64,000 bases of DNA from Pedobacter kyonggii (GCF_004310665.1 NZ_SIXF01000006.1:1-64000), one strand, 5' to 3'. Shown: positions 41,536 through 50,372, counted from the stretch's first letter. Program-made: numbers and translations. Notes: generated by a model not told the origin, from the letters alone.

Positions 41536-41823
41536 TTAATTATTAATCTTTGTACGTATGTCCAGTCCCACAAGAACCTTTTCCTCGTTTGAAAGGTCAC
41601 CTATAATTTTGCGGACCGGTTCAGGCACTTTTTTTACCAGTGTCGGAATGGCAAATATCTGATCACCCTCAGCCAGCTGCGGTTTTTCCAAAAGATCGAT
41701 CACCTCAATGCTATATTTACCTTTCAGATGCTCCTCGCAGAGCTTTTTCAGGTTTTCAAGCGCAGCTACCGATTTACTTGTTTTACCGGCTACGTACAGC
41801 CGGAGTTCATATGCTTTCCCCAC
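41536..41823 (-). CDS. kaiB: KaiB-family protein (first copy)
   Basis: 95 aa, almost the length of cyanobacterial KaiB (about 102) and close to it through [58 protein letters not shown] and [11 protein letters not shown]. It is predicted to bind phosphorylated KaiC. The start is 2 bp after the kaiC stop, so the genes are translationally coupled. No kaiA is present in the window, as is normal outside cyanobacteria. Confidence 0.95.
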   Translation of the reverse strand: MGKAYELRLYVAGKTSKSVAALENLKKLCEEHLKGKYSIEVIDLLEKPQLAEGDQIFAIPTLVKKVPEPVRKIIGDLSNEEKVLVGLDIRTKINN

Positions 41824-41825
41824 AA

Positions 41826-43571
41826 TTATTTGTTTTTGTGTACATTTTTTTCTTCCCCGCCATCATCTCCCCTGCGCAGATCGGCAATTTTGTTTATCGT
41901 TTCGCCCATAATCTGCTTTTTTAAAGCCTCCTCAACATAAACTTTATTGAGTTCCTCTTCTGCTGATTCATATTCGGATCTTAAACTTTCGATCTTTGAT
42001 TCTAAAATTTTCCGTTTGCGCTCGAGTTCACGGTCCTTACGGCTAACAGCCTGGGCGTGGATAACTTCGCCAGTCTGCTCCATAAGCATCCTTGCTTCCC
42101 TTGCCGAGCCGGTAAGTACACCATCCTCGGTAAGATATACATCCACCAGATCCAATCCCTTATCTGTAATCACAAATTCGCGTATCTGGTTTGAATGTTT
42201 CATTCCTCTTGACTTCATGATATACAATCCACGGTTCCGCTCACCATTGCTTTCGATATCACGGATCAAAAGCCAGGCATCAACAAGCGAAGACACCCCT
42301 TCATCGGTCTGTTCATTAACTATATTATTCAGTGTGAGGGCTGTAAACATTACTGTAATCTGTTCAGCCTGTAGAAAATCGATCAGTCGCACAAGCATGG
42401 TTTTCACATCACTAACCGATCCTATCGTGATCAGGTTGGTAATCGGGTCAAGTATAACAACAGATGGCTTAGACTTTTTGATTGCCTTATGGATCGCCAC
42501 CAGGTGCATTTCCAGTCCGTACAAAGTAGGGCGTGAGGCGTAAAACTCAAGAGATCCTTCCTTAAGGTGTTTTTGAAGATCTATGCCAATGGAACGCATA
42601 TTTCTGATAATCTGTTTTGGGGATTCTTCGAAAGCAAAGAAAAGGCATTTCTCTCCCCTAAGACAGGCCGCATTAGCAAATGTTGCTGCTATACTCGTCT
42701 TGCCCGTGCCGGCCGTCCCTGAAACCAGAATACTGCTCCCTTTATAAAAGCCAGAATTTCCCAACATTTTATCCAGCGCAGCAATACCTGAAGGCAAGCT
42801 TTTTGTGGAAACTTCATGATTCAGCTGCAGAGAGGTAACAGGAAGCACGGATATACCCTCATCGTCTATCAGAAAGGGATATTCATTGGTTCCATGGACC
42901 GATCCCCGGTATTTTACAACCCTGAGCCTCCTGGTGGAGATCTGGTTGATAATCCTGTGATCAAGTAAAATAACACAATCTGACACATACTCTTCAAGGC
43001 CCTGACGGGTAAGGCCATTCCCTCCACGTTCACCTGTTATGACTGCCGTAACGCCCTTCGATTTTAGAAACTGAAAAAGTCTCCTGATCTCTGCCCGCAG
43101 CACTGCAGTATTATTTAATCCCGCGAAAAGGTTCTCGATGGTATCAAGTGCTACCCTTTTTGCACCTATACTGTCAATTGCGTATCCCAGACGGATAAAA
43201 AGCCCCTCCAGGTCATACTCTCCGGTCTCCTCAATTTCTGAACGGTCTATATGCACGTAATCCAACCTTATCTTCTTATCCTTTTCTAACTGTTCCAGAT
43301 CAAAACCAAGTGATGCTACGTTCGCTTTAAGTTCTTCGGCTTTTTCCTCAAAGGCCATAAATACCCCTGGTTCGCCATAATCCAAGGCTCCTTTAACAAT
43401 AAACTCTATGGAAAAAAGTGTTTTTCCCGAACCTGCCTCACCGCATACAAGTGTAGGTCTTCCAGCGGGCAGCCCGCCTAATGTAATCTCATCAAGTCCG
43501 GAAATGCCAGTAAGTGTTTTTGGAATTGTACCAGTTGAGCGCGCTTCCAGTTGATTTTTTGATTTAGCCAT
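41826..43571 (-). CDS. kaiC: KaiC-family double RecA ATPase/kinase
   Basis: 581-aa protein with CI and CII RecA-like domains. Walker A boxes are GEAGSGKT (44-51) and GTAGTGKT (285-292). The catalytic Glu pairs are E75-E76 and E315-E316. The CII phosphorylation segment reads TDEGVSS: T422, S427 and S428 align with T426, S431 and T432 of Synechococcus KaiC, so the phospho-pair is Ser-Ser. The C-terminus is extended by a charged coiled coil (about 500-560), unlike the short A-loop tail of cyanobacterial KaiC. It is the first gene of a four-gene operon with two kaiB and a histidine kinase. The role is likely timing or stress tolerance rather than a proven circadian clock. Confidence 0.95.
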   Translation of the reverse strand: MAKSKNQLEARSTGTIPKTLTGISGLDEITLGGLPAGRPTLVCGEAGSGKTLFSIEFIVKGALDYGEPGVFMAFEEKAEELKANVASLGFDLEQLEKDKKIRLDYVHIDRSEIEETGEYDLEGLFIRLGYAIDSIGAKRVALDTIENLFAGLNNTAVLRAEIRRLFQFLKSKGVTAVITGERGGNGLTRQGLEEYVSDCVILLDHRIINQISTRRLRVVKYRGSVHGTNEYPFLIDDEGISVLPVTSLQLNHEVSTKSLPSGIAALDKMLGNSGFYKGSSILVSGTAGTGKTSIAATFANAACLRGEKCLFFAFEESPKQIIRNMRSIGIDLQKHLKEGSLEFYASRPTLYGLEMHLVAIHKAIKKSKPSVVILDPITNLITIGSVSDVKTMLVRLIDFLQAEQITVMFTALTLNNIVNEQTDEGVSSLVDAWLLIRDIESNGERNRGLYIMKSRGMKHSNQIREFVITDKGLDLVDVYLTEDGVLTGSAREARMLMEQTGEVIHAQAVSRKDRELERKRKILESKIESLRSEYESAEEELNKVYVEEALKKQIMGETINKIADLRRGDDGGEEKNVHKNK

Positions 43572-43806
43572 TTATTTTTTAACGCTTAAATCTATTAGAT
43601 TATAGTAATATTGATCAGTTCTTTTCAAACAAACAGGGAATATTAAAAAATGTTTGCAAGCGCATATATTAGGTACCGGAAATTACTGTATATACGTTGA
43701 AGAATGGCAACGCATCCATTGCAATCCAACAAAAACAGAGAAACGTCTTACATTGGTTTTCATCCGAAATCATAGGTCATTCCGCATCTATCTGGCAGAA
43801 CATATA

Positions 43807-43839
43807 AAAAGCGGGCATGCCATACCGCTGCCCGCTTTT
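43807..43839 (-). terminator. Intrinsic terminator after the small acidic protein gene
   Basis: A perfect 11-bp stem AAAAGCGGGCA/TGCCCGCTTTT (43807-43817 with 43829-43839), followed on the minus strand by TTTTTATATG. It lies 6 bp beyond the stop of the 62-aa ORF, which supports that ORF as a real gene. Confidence 0.8.
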
Positions 43840-43845
43840 AAGGTG

Positions 43846-44034
43846 CTAGGCATTTCCGCCCGCATTCCCGGCAAGATCTCCCCCTACGTCGTCTTCATCA
43901 TCAGTTTCTCCGGTAAGCCCCCGTTGAACTTCGTTATCATCAGCTTCTTTTTCTTCGTTGGGACTTATCCGCGACTGTTCATTGCCGTTTTCATCTTCTT
44001 TGTCTTCTTCTTTTGGATCGATGTAATTTTTCAT
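43846..44034 (-). CDS. Small, highly acidic hydrophilic protein, unknown function
   Basis: 62 aa, starting MKNYIDPKEEDKEDENGNEQ, about one third Asp/Glu, with a glycine/alanine-rich tail (GGDLAGNAGGNA). No known domain; it looks intrinsically disordered. Evidence for reality is a good terminator right after the stop and a striking palindrome right before the ATG. It is one of three small disordered proteins in this stress island (others at 48179-48394 and 50387-50662). Confidence 0.6.
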   Translation of the reverse strand: MKNYIDPKEEDKEDENGNEQSRISPNEEKEADDNEVQRGLTGETDDEDDVGGDLAGNAGGNA

Positions 44035-44063
44035 AGTATCTGTTTTATTGTAAAACAGATACT
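44035..44063 (-). promoter_or_regulatory. Perfect 13-bp inverted repeat abutting the start codon
   Basis: AGTATCTGTTTTA and TAAAACAGATACT (44035-44047 and 44051-44063) are perfect inverted copies with a 3-nt centre, touching the ATG of the small acidic gene. It could be a DNA operator covering the transcription start or, if transcribed, a hairpin that hides the ribosome site (thermometer-like). Confidence 0.55.
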
Positions 44064-44126
44064 TTACAACTATAGTTTCAAAAAAATAGCAAAATTGGCA
44101 TCAAATATGGCTGCCTGCTCAATAGC

Positions 44127-44203
44127 TGGTCGGGATAGGAAGATTCGAACTTCCGACCTCCAGCACCCCATGCTGGCGCGATACCTGGCTACGCTATATC
44201 CCG
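44127..44203 (-). tRNA. tRNA-Pro (anticodon GGG)
   Basis: On the minus strand a 77-nt cloverleaf: acceptor CGGGATA (5') pairs with TATCCCG (3'), followed by A and an encoded CCA (44129-44127). The anticodon stem CCAGC/GCTGG holds the loop ATGGGGT, giving anticodon GGG (Pro). The T arm is GGAAG-TTCGAAT-CTTCC. An encoded CCA is notable but not rare. It stands between the acidic small gene and the ankyrin gene. Confidence 0.93.
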
Positions 44204-44369
44204 TTTGCTGAATTCCCTTTAGGGAACACAAAAATTGATACAAAGATATATCACATTGCGCTTTTGACAGAAAAATTTTAAAAAAAGGTTGAAGTATTAT
44301 TGATTTTTTCAACAGGAAATGAACAGCGCTTTCCCTTAAACTTTTTAACAATGTGAATGTTATATAACA

Positions 44370-44876
44370 ATGGAAAACATAGAACAACTCATTATACCTG
44401 CTGCAAGAAAAGGCGATACCGAGGTTTTAAAAGAATTAATACGCAGAGGAGCGAATATAAATTTTCAAGACGCTAAAGGTTATACCGCTTTGATTATTGC
44501 CTGCTACAATGACCAGCTGGAAGCGGTAGCATACCTAATTGCTTCAGGAGCAGACTTAAATCTTGGAGATCAGGGAGGCAACACAGCCTTAATGGGTGCA
44601 GCATTTAAAGGCTATACCGATATTGCTAAACTATTGATCGAAAGTGGGGCAGACATTAATCTTCAGCATGGAAACGGTGGAACTGCACTGATGTTTGCTG
44701 CAATGTTTGGCCGCAATGAGGTATTAAAACTACTTTTAGACAATGGTGCAAAAACCGGGCTCCGGGATATCAGGGGACAGCACGCATTAGATCTGGCCAT
44801 TTTGCAGGGGAACGAAGCCGGAGCAGAACTGCTTGAATTATACAGCAAAAACGCTAATCTTGCAAAAGCACCTTAA
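44370..44876 (+). CDS. Ankyrin-repeat protein
   Basis: 168-aa soluble protein made almost wholly of about five ankyrin repeats (about 5-160). Repeat consensus blocks are visible: GDTEVLKELIRRGANINFQD, KGYTALIIACYNDQLEAVAY, GNTALMGAAFKGYTDIAKLL and GTALMFAAMFGRNEVLKLLL. There is no signal peptide. Such proteins mediate protein contacts. In some bacteria an ankyrin gene accompanies a catalase gene (katB-ankB of Pseudomonas) and supports catalase activity; here a catalase lies 640 bp away, on the other strand. The last 23 bp overlap the convergent 203-aa gene. Confidence 0.9.
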   Translation: MENIEQLIIPAARKGDTEVLKELIRRGANINFQDAKGYTALIIACYNDQLEAVAYLIASGADLNLGDQGGNTALMGAAFKGYTDIAKLLIESGADINLQHGNGGTALMFAAMFGRNEVLKLLLDNGAKTGLRDIRGQHALDLAILQGNEAGAELLELYSKNANLAKAP

Positions 44877-45465
44877 CCAGTCCTTTCCACTGCGGATATG
44901 AAAAACCCAGTTTGGCTGCCATTCCCACCATAAAATTCCTTCCCTTATCATAAAGGCTGCCGTTATCCGTATTTGGAACTTCATTTCTAGCATGTTCTTC
45001 CGCACTAACACATCGTCCAGTCCGCGTAATGATAAAGCTTGATGTAGCCTCACTTTTTAAAAAGTGGGCAGTTTCCTTTTTTCGCGACAAAGGGTGTGCA
45101 CAGGGCCTTACCCTCATGGATAATGTTTGCTTTTTATCGCCGCTTTCAGTTGTGATCTCCTCGATTTGAACCCAATCATAGCCCATTCCAGCCTGGGTTC
45201 CGGGACCAGGAATATCGATTCTAATATAATCATTTAACTGCACCTGCCTTTCTGCACGGATGCCTTGAGGATCAATCAATTGGAATGCGGATATGCCTGC
45301 ATAACGTCCCCATTCGTTTACGGACAATAATCTGGTACACGCCCGTTCAAAAACCTTTACCGCTTCTGCCAGGGTGCTACAGTTCATGCGCTCTATTACA
45401 TCCATTTCGCTACCTGTATATTGGGCAGGTACGGCCTCTAAGTTGTTTTTATTTTCCATAGCCAA
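44854..45465 (-). CDS. Conserved-looking hypothetical protein downstream of catalase
   Basis: 203 aa, no signal peptide or membrane helix, start MAMENKN (a start at the third codon is equally possible). I do not recognise a domain. Visible features are a middle beta-rich part (GAGISAFQLIDPQG-like, VQLNDYIRIDIPGPG, YDWVQIEEI) and a C-terminal GFSYPQWKG. The tract 'KKETAHFLKSEATSSFIITR' suggests a lipid- or polyketide-cyclase-like 'START/AHSA' or phage-like fold, but this is speculation. It begins 48 bp after the catalase stop in the same direction, so the two are probably co-transcribed. Confidence 0.75.
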   Translation of the reverse strand: MAMENKNNLEAVPAQYTGSEMDVIERMNCSTLAEAVKVFERACTRLLSVNEWGRYAGISAFQLIDPQGIRAERQVQLNDYIRIDIPGPGTQAGMGYDWVQIEEITTESGDKKQTLSMRVRPCAHPLSRKKETAHFLKSEATSSFIITRTGRCVSAEEHARNEVPNTDNGSLYDKGRNFMVGMAAKLGFSYPQWKGLVKVLLQD

Positions 45466-45513
45466 TAAATTTGGTGAAGGCTATTTGGCCTTCACCTTGG
45501 TTTGTACCTTAAA

Positions 45514-47706
45514 CTATGCAGGTACTTTTCTTTGGATTTCACGGTCCCAAAAGCGGTGCAAGGCAATCATTTCTGCAAAAGTCTTTATAAGGGCAGCAAT
45601 ATCCTCAGTAATCAAAATTCCTTCGCGTAGTGCAGTATCGTCTGCGTATTCTTCTGGTAGCTTTTTAGCGAAATAAGTAGCTTCCAATACCTGGAGCGCT
45701 TGTTTGTCGGCAGCAATTGCCTTACAATGTTTAAAAGCCTCATTTAAGAAATGAATGGCATTGGCTTCTCCACTAAGTGCATTAACTGAATCAGCGCCCC
45801 CAGGTACATATACTGCATCGTAAAGGACGGATGCTGCTGTTAGAAGACTTTCATCCACTGCAATATTTTTACCACCTGTCGAAATAATTTCACCCAATCT
45901 TGGCGCTATAATATGCACCACCGCTCCCTGTGTAACCAAGAAATCTTTAACTTTGCTAAGTGTCTGCTCATTTACCCCATCTGCAGCAAGTATTGCAATT
46001 TTTCTTGACCTGACGGTATCTTTGATCGTTGTGGCCATACTTAGCGCTACAGACCTTGCAAGGCTTCCTTTAGGATTTACAGAAGCATAATCCTTCCTTT
46101 TGCCATCCGCTGGGAGGCTATTGTTAAGGTCTACCAAAGGGATTTTTGGAATCTGCAGGCCCAATGCCTGCGCAACTGCCCCAGCCAACCCCTTATCTAT
46201 CTGAATTAATACAGCCAGCATACGCTCGCGGACATGAATGGCCTTTACTTTACCGAGTTCAAAACTAAGGGCATCAATAAGGTGTTTTTTTTCGGGATCG
46301 CTCTGTGAATTGAAAAACAAGCGGGCCTGCGAAAAATGATCGAAAAAACTTCTGCTCCTTGCCCGGATCTTTCTGGCATCAATTGCCTCATTATGACTTA
46401 CAAAGCCACCTTGTGCTGCTGGTACCTGCCTTGGGTCGTTTGCGGCGAGTCCGTTCGGGCCATAACTGGTTTTACCCCTGTTGATTGTTTGGCGCATATG
46501 GCCATCGCGTTGGTTGTTATGCACGGGAATTACAGGTCTGTTAATCGGGATTTCATGAAAATTTGGCCCTCCTAATCGAATTAGCTGGGTATCGGTATAA
46601 GAAAACAATCTGCCCTGCAATAGCGGGTCGTTAGTAAAATCGATACCTGGTACAACATGGCCAACGTGGAAAGCAACTTGCTCAGTTTCCGCGAAAAAGT
46701 TATCGGGGTTTCTGTTAAGTGTCATCTTACCAATACGCTGTACGGGAACAAGTTCTTCGGGGATCAGTTTTGTAGGATCCAAAAGATCAAAATCAAATTT
46801 AAACTCATCAGCCTCAGGAACGATCTGCACACCGAGTTCCCATTCTGGAAAGGCACCTGCCTCGATAGCATCCCAAAGATCCCTCCTATGAAAATCGGGA
46901 TCTTTGCCCGAAATATTCTGTGCCTCATCCCAAGCTACCGAATGTACACCCAAAAGTGGCTTCCAGTGGAATTTCACAAAACTGGCATCACCATTGGCAT
47001 TTACGAATCTAAAGGTATGTACACCAAATCCCTCCATCATGCGGTAGCTCCTTGGTATCGCACGATCACTCATTAGCCACATAATCATATGCGACGACTC
47101 CGGCATCTGAGAAATAAAATCCCAAAAAGTGTCGTGAGCCGAAGCCGCCTGCGGCATTTCGTTATCAGGCTCTGGTTTTACTGCATGAACAAGATCTGGA
47201 AATTTAACCGCATCCTGAATAAAAAATACTGGCATGTTATTGCCTACAAGGTCAAAATTCCCCTCCTGGGTATAAAATTTTACGGCAAAACCCCTTACGT
47301 CACGTGCCAAATCTGTCGATCCCCTGGAGCCTGCTACAGTTGAAAACCTAACAAACACCGGAGTTTCTGCTCCCGGATCGCATAAAAATGCGGCCCTGGT
47401 TAACTTAGACATGTCTTCGTATACCTTAAAAACTCCATGTGCAGCCGAACCCCTGGCATGCACTACCCTTTCGGGTATGCGTTCATGATCAAAATGTGTA
47501 ATTTTCTCCCTAAGGATAAAATCCTCCAGAAGTGTTGCTCCTCTTTCTCCGGCTTTGAGCGAATTCTGATCGTCGTTAATACCGACCCCATGGTTAGTTG
47601 TTAAAAATTCGCCTGTCGAATCTGCTACAAAAGATTCCAGTTGTGTAGTCTTGTCATTTTCTTGTTGGGCAGGTTTATTTTTTCTTTTTGGTGTTTTCTT
47701 GTCCAT
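45514..47706 (-). CDS. katE: Large-subunit catalase (HPII/KatE type)
   Basis: 730-aa monofunctional haem catalase that breaks hydrogen peroxide into water and oxygen in the cytoplasm. Catalytic H83 (RVVHARGSAAHG), N156 (LVGNNMPVFF) and haem-ligand Y370 (RLFSYTDTQ) each sit exactly 45 positions before E. coli HPII H128, N201 and Y415. The C-terminal domain (about 570-720) is the flavodoxin/DJ-1-like (PfpI) domain of large catalases, beginning RSRKIAILAADGVNE. The length fits clade 2. The N-terminus is lysine-rich and hydrophilic. Confidence 0.97.
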   Translation of the reverse strand: MDKKTPKRKNKPAQQENDKTTQLESFVADSTGEFLTTNHGVGINDDQNSLKAGERGATLLEDFILREKITHFDHERIPERVVHARGSAAHGVFKVYEDMSKLTRAAFLCDPGAETPVFVRFSTVAGSRGSTDLARDVRGFAVKFYTQEGNFDLVGNNMPVFFIQDAVKFPDLVHAVKPEPDNEMPQAASAHDTFWDFISQMPESSHMIMWLMSDRAIPRSYRMMEGFGVHTFRFVNANGDASFVKFHWKPLLGVHSVAWDEAQNISGKDPDFHRRDLWDAIEAGAFPEWELGVQIVPEADEFKFDFDLLDPTKLIPEELVPVQRIGKMTLNRNPDNFFAETEQVAFHVGHVVPGIDFTNDPLLQGRLFSYTDTQLIRLGGPNFHEIPINRPVIPVHNNQRDGHMRQTINRGKTSYGPNGLAANDPRQVPAAQGGFVSHNEAIDARKIRARSRSFFDHFSQARLFFNSQSDPEKKHLIDALSFELGKVKAIHVRERMLAVLIQIDKGLAGAVAQALGLQIPKIPLVDLNNSLPADGKRKDYASVNPKGSLARSVALSMATTIKDTVRSRKIAILAADGVNEQTLSKVKDFLVTQGAVVHIIAPRLGEIISTGGKNIAVDESLLTAASVLYDAVYVPGGADSVNALSGEANAIHFLNEAFKHCKAIAADKQALQVLEATYFAKKLPEEYADDTALREGILITEDIAALIKTFAEMIALHRFWDREIQRKVPA

Positions 47707-48178
47707 AGTTTTTTTAGCTTACGCCTCTTTTTGGGCTGTTAACAATATTTTTTTTCTGCAGTTAATGCATTACTAATTGAGGGAAAAACTATCGGCCAAT
47801 GTGCCGACAAAGTTTATCTTTGCCAATTTATTTTCATCAACAATCTCTGATATTTATGGTGCCGGATGTATTTTCGGCAGCATATAGAAAACCTGCAAAA
47901 ACAATAAATGGTTTTAACAATTTGCCCTACCATGTTAAGTACCAACTTTGCCCACAGTGCTTTTAATGACCAAAAGTTTATCACAACTGCTTAAGAGATA
48001 ACCAGGTATTTTACAATTTAGCGTCCGTAAAGTTCGCTTTCTGATTTCAACCATTTTCGAAACGCTTTGGCTTTGTCTGCTTCATTTTTTAACTAACCCA
48101 AAGTTGTATTGTTGTTGTTGTTGTGGGTTCCGCTATAGACAATAAAAGTGTTTATTATATTATACTCTTTCAAAAAAA
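47707..48178. other. Intergenic gap upstream of katE
   Basis: 472 bp without a supported gene. It must carry the katE promoter. On the katE leader side there are a TAATGCATTA palindrome (47763-47772) and a TCGGC-n6-GCCGA inverted repeat (47792-47807) next to CAAAG-n5-CTTTG. Further right a (TTG)4-5 microsatellite lies at about 48108-48123. Confidence 0.5.
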
Positions 48179-48394
48179 TTAACCCTGATGAGGAGTTCCG
48201 TTATCTTCTGCGCGGTCTGCATCCGAATCCGATTTTGCTGCTTGTTTTGATAATTCCCTGGCAGAAGCCTCGTCCTGATAAGCACTATCCGCATCACTTG
48301 CCTCAATCTGCGAATGCGGTACAATACCAACCTTATTTTCACTGTCCTGTTGATCATTTTCACTGTCCTGTTGATCTGTTTTTTTGTTTTCCAT
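48179..48394 (-). CDS. Small hydrophilic disordered protein, unknown function
   Basis: 71 aa, starting MENKKTDQQDSEND, with the octamer QQDSEN(D/K) twice in tandem, then an acidic/Ser/Ala-rich tail. No signal, helix or known domain. About 40 bp upstream of the start (48433-48463) an AAGCACAA/TTGTGCTT inverted repeat encloses the palindrome GTTTTAAAAC, a possible operator. The composition resembles small stress-linked proteins of Sphingobacteriaceae; it may be real but is weakly supported. Confidence 0.45.
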   Translation of the reverse strand: MENKKTDQQDSENDQQDSENKVGIVPHSQIEASDADSAYQDEASARELSKQAAKSDSDADRAEDNGTPHQG

Positions 48395-48719
48395 TGTTTC
48401 AAGTTTAAACCTTCAAAATTATTTTCTGCAAGAAGCACAACCTTTGTTTTAAAACTTGTGCTTCATTAGATAAACAAGGTAAACTGTTACAGGTTTGATT
48501 ATTTAACGGTTAAAGTATTTGGTTACAACACTGGTTAACATTTCAATTAAATGTTAACCAGCAGACACAGTATCAACATGTTTTTAATAACTTAAAAAAG
48601 GAACGCCCAGGTATTTATACCCCCAAGGCCAGCAAGAGAAAACAAAAACTGAAAACCATCTGAAATTTTCACCTGTTTATATAAACAAAAACAACCCCTT
48701 AGACTTAATACTAAAGAAT
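48395..48719. promoter_or_regulatory. Regulatory gap with the shared upstream block of the stress genes
   Basis: 325 bp between two divergent genes. Near the right end, CCATCTGAAATTTTCACCTG then TTTATATAAAC (48656-48686) closely matches the block before the YciF-like gene (57429-57455) and, more loosely, that before the 91-aa gene (50348-50372). It starts 64 bp upstream of the iron-permease-family gene. No ORF is visible. Confidence 0.5.
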
Positions 48720-49184
48720 ATGACAAACAAGCAAAACTTTTTTGAGCGTATATCTGACAGGATTACTTATTGGACAGGAAGTGCAAGCGCCTTCACCATA
48801 GCTGTTGGCATTATCATAATCTGGGGCATTAGCGGCCCTATTTTCAACTATTCGGATACCTGGCAATTGGTAATTAATACCGGAACAACAATTATTACTT
48901 TTTTAATGGTATTTCTGATCCAAAAAACCCAGAATAAAGATTCGAAGGCCATACAGTTAAAACTTAATGAGTTATTGGCGGCCAGTAGACATGCGAGTAA
49001 CCGTATGGTTGATATTGAAGATCTTTCGGAGGCAGAGCTGGATATATTGCATAAATACTATGCGAAACTTTCTGATGTGGCAGAAAAAGAAGAAGATATC
49101 CACCACTCACATTCAATTGATTCTGCAAAAAAAAATTCAGAAGAAAAATTAACAGATAAGCCCAGGCTAGCTAAAAATAATTAA
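48720..49184 (+). CDS. Low-affinity iron permease family membrane protein
   Basis: 154 aa. Two adjacent membrane helices (about 20-40 and 52-72: AFTIAVGIIIIWGISGPIF and GTTIITFLMVFLIQKTQNKD) and a cytoplasmic helical tail with RHASNRMVDIEDLSEAELD are the hallmarks of the PF04120 (Fe_permease) family. Despite the name, transport has been shown mainly for fungal Fet4; bacterial members are unproven. The lysine-rich tail follows. It is the first gene of a short unit with 49195-49491 (10-bp gap), and carries the shared stress-type upstream block. Confidence 0.85.
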   Translation: MTNKQNFFERISDRITYWTGSASAFTIAVGIIIIWGISGPIFNYSDTWQLVINTGTTIITFLMVFLIQKTQNKDSKAIQLKLNELLAASRHASNRMVDIEDLSEAELDILHKYYAKLSDVAEKEEDIHHSHSIDSAKKNSEEKLTDKPRLAKNN

Positions 49185-49194
49185 TAAAACAAAG

Positions 49195-49491
49195 ATGAGA
49201 GACCTACCCTTAAATAACAATAAAGAAGAGTTGAATACATTAAAGAAAAAATTTGATGATGGATTAATTGAATCATCGTGGAGCGAAAACGGAGAATTGA
49301 CCTATATCATCAATGATGGATTGGATTTGAATGAATATGCTAACCTGGCCAAACAAATTCTGGAAAGCGAAGGCGATATTGCCCATGATTTTACAGGCAA
49401 GGTTACCAATAAATCGAAAACTGCATCAGCAAAATTCGAATACAGGTCTGGCTGGTTTTTAGATGGCATGGCTGATGGAGAAATTGAATAA
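49195..49491 (+). CDS. Small conserved-looking cytoplasmic protein, unknown function
   Basis: 98 aa with no signal peptide. The sequence alternates helix and strand (LNTLKKKFDDGLIESSW, GELTYIINDGLDLNEY, KFEYRSGWFLDGMADG). I do not recognise a family. It starts 10 bp after the permease-like gene and 38 bp before the DUF72 gene, so it is probably co-transcribed with both. Confidence 0.65.
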   Translation: MRDLPLNNNKEELNTLKKKFDDGLIESSWSENGELTYIINDGLDLNEYANLAKQILESEGDIAHDFTGKVTNKSKTASAKFEYRSGWFLDGMADGEIE

Positions 49492-49529
49492 CCGGTAGCA
49501 GCAATGTGCAAACAAACTGATAACGAAAT

Positions 49530-50273
49530 ATGAAATTAGGAAAAGCGTACATCGGTACATCGGGATGGAAATACCGTCATTGGGAGGGCAATTTTTATCC
49601 TGATGATTTTAAAAAGAAAGATCAGTTTAAATATTTTATCGAACATTTCGATACTGTAGAGCTGAATAATTCATTTTATCGCCAGCCAAGCATTGATAAT
49701 TTTAAGCAATGGCAATTGCAAAGCCCGAAAAATTTCACTTATTCTGTTAAAGCCAATAGATATTTTACCCACCTCAAAAAACTGAATGTGGAAAAGGGAG
49801 AAATCCTGGATTTTTTAAAAGCCACTGAAGGGCTGGAAAACAAACTCGGACCTATCCTTTTTCAGCTCCCGCCTAAATGGAAATTAAATACCGAAAGGCT
49901 GGAAAGATTTTTAGAAATGCTTCCTAAAAAGCACCGGTATACTTTCGAATTCAGAAATCCAAGTTGGTATCATGATGATGTATTTACGCTGCTCGCCAAA
50001 TATAACTGTGCTTTTTGTATTTATGAGCTGGCTGGGCATCAATCTCCTATATTGAGTACTGCAGATTTCGTGTATATCAGACTACACGGACCTGAAGGAA
50101 AATATCAGGGAAGTTATAACAACAATAGCTTAACAAAGTGGAACAGCATGTTGATTTCGTGGATAAAAGAAGAAAAAGACGTGTACCTCTATTTCGATAA
50201 TGACCAGGCTGGTTATGCTGCTTTTAATGCGCTCGAAATAAAAAAGATGATCGGTCCAGCTTATCAAAAATAA
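49530..50273 (+). CDS. DUF72 (YecE-like) family protein
   Basis: 247-aa TIM-barrel-like protein of unknown reaction. The family start YIGTSGWKYRHWEGNFYP is at about 7-24, followed by FDTVELNNSFYRQPS, LGPILFQLPPKW, YTFEFRNPSWY and the C-terminal DVYLYFDNDQAGYAAFNA, all standard DUF72 blocks. The length is normal. It is the last gene of a three-gene plus-strand run. Confidence 0.92.
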   Translation: MKLGKAYIGTSGWKYRHWEGNFYPDDFKKKDQFKYFIEHFDTVELNNSFYRQPSIDNFKQWQLQSPKNFTYSVKANRYFTHLKKLNVEKGEILDFLKATEGLENKLGPILFQLPPKWKLNTERLERFLEMLPKKHRYTFEFRNPSWYHDDVFTLLAKYNCAFCIYELAGHQSPILSTADFVYIRLHGPEGKYQGSYNNNSLTKWNSMLISWIKEEKDVYLYFDNDQAGYAAFNALEIKKMIGPAYQK

Positions 50274-50345
50274 TTTGGCAAATAAAAAATTAGGCTAAAA
50301 TATCCAAGCTTATGTTGGTTAAATTTTCGCTTTGATTAAAACTTT

Positions 50346-50372
50346 TAATCTGATGTTTCTGTTTATTTTAAC
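50346..50372 (+). promoter_or_regulatory. Third, weaker copy of the stress-gene upstream block
   Basis: ATCTGATGTTTCTGTTTATTTTAAC (50348-50372) lies 15 bp before the start of the 91-aa gene and aligns with the block at 48658-48686 except for a few gaps. Confidence 0.3.

Noticed and set aside
41947-42543. 198-codon plus-strand ORF
   Set aside because: Lies wholly antisense to kaiC; Ser-rich reverse translation of Lys/Glu codons with no domain, and kaiC is complete on the other strand.
43654-44211. 185-codon plus-strand ORF
   Set aside because: Runs antisense through the tRNA-Pro gene, the terminator and the small acidic gene; composition is not protein-like.
46657-47076. 139-codon plus-strand ORF
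   Set aside because: Antisense to the catalase gene, whose catalytic residues line up perfectly with HPII.
48105-48125. GTT/TTG microsatellite as a CRISPR or iteron array
   Set aside because: Only a trinucleotide run; no spaced repeats of CRISPR size occur anywhere in the window.
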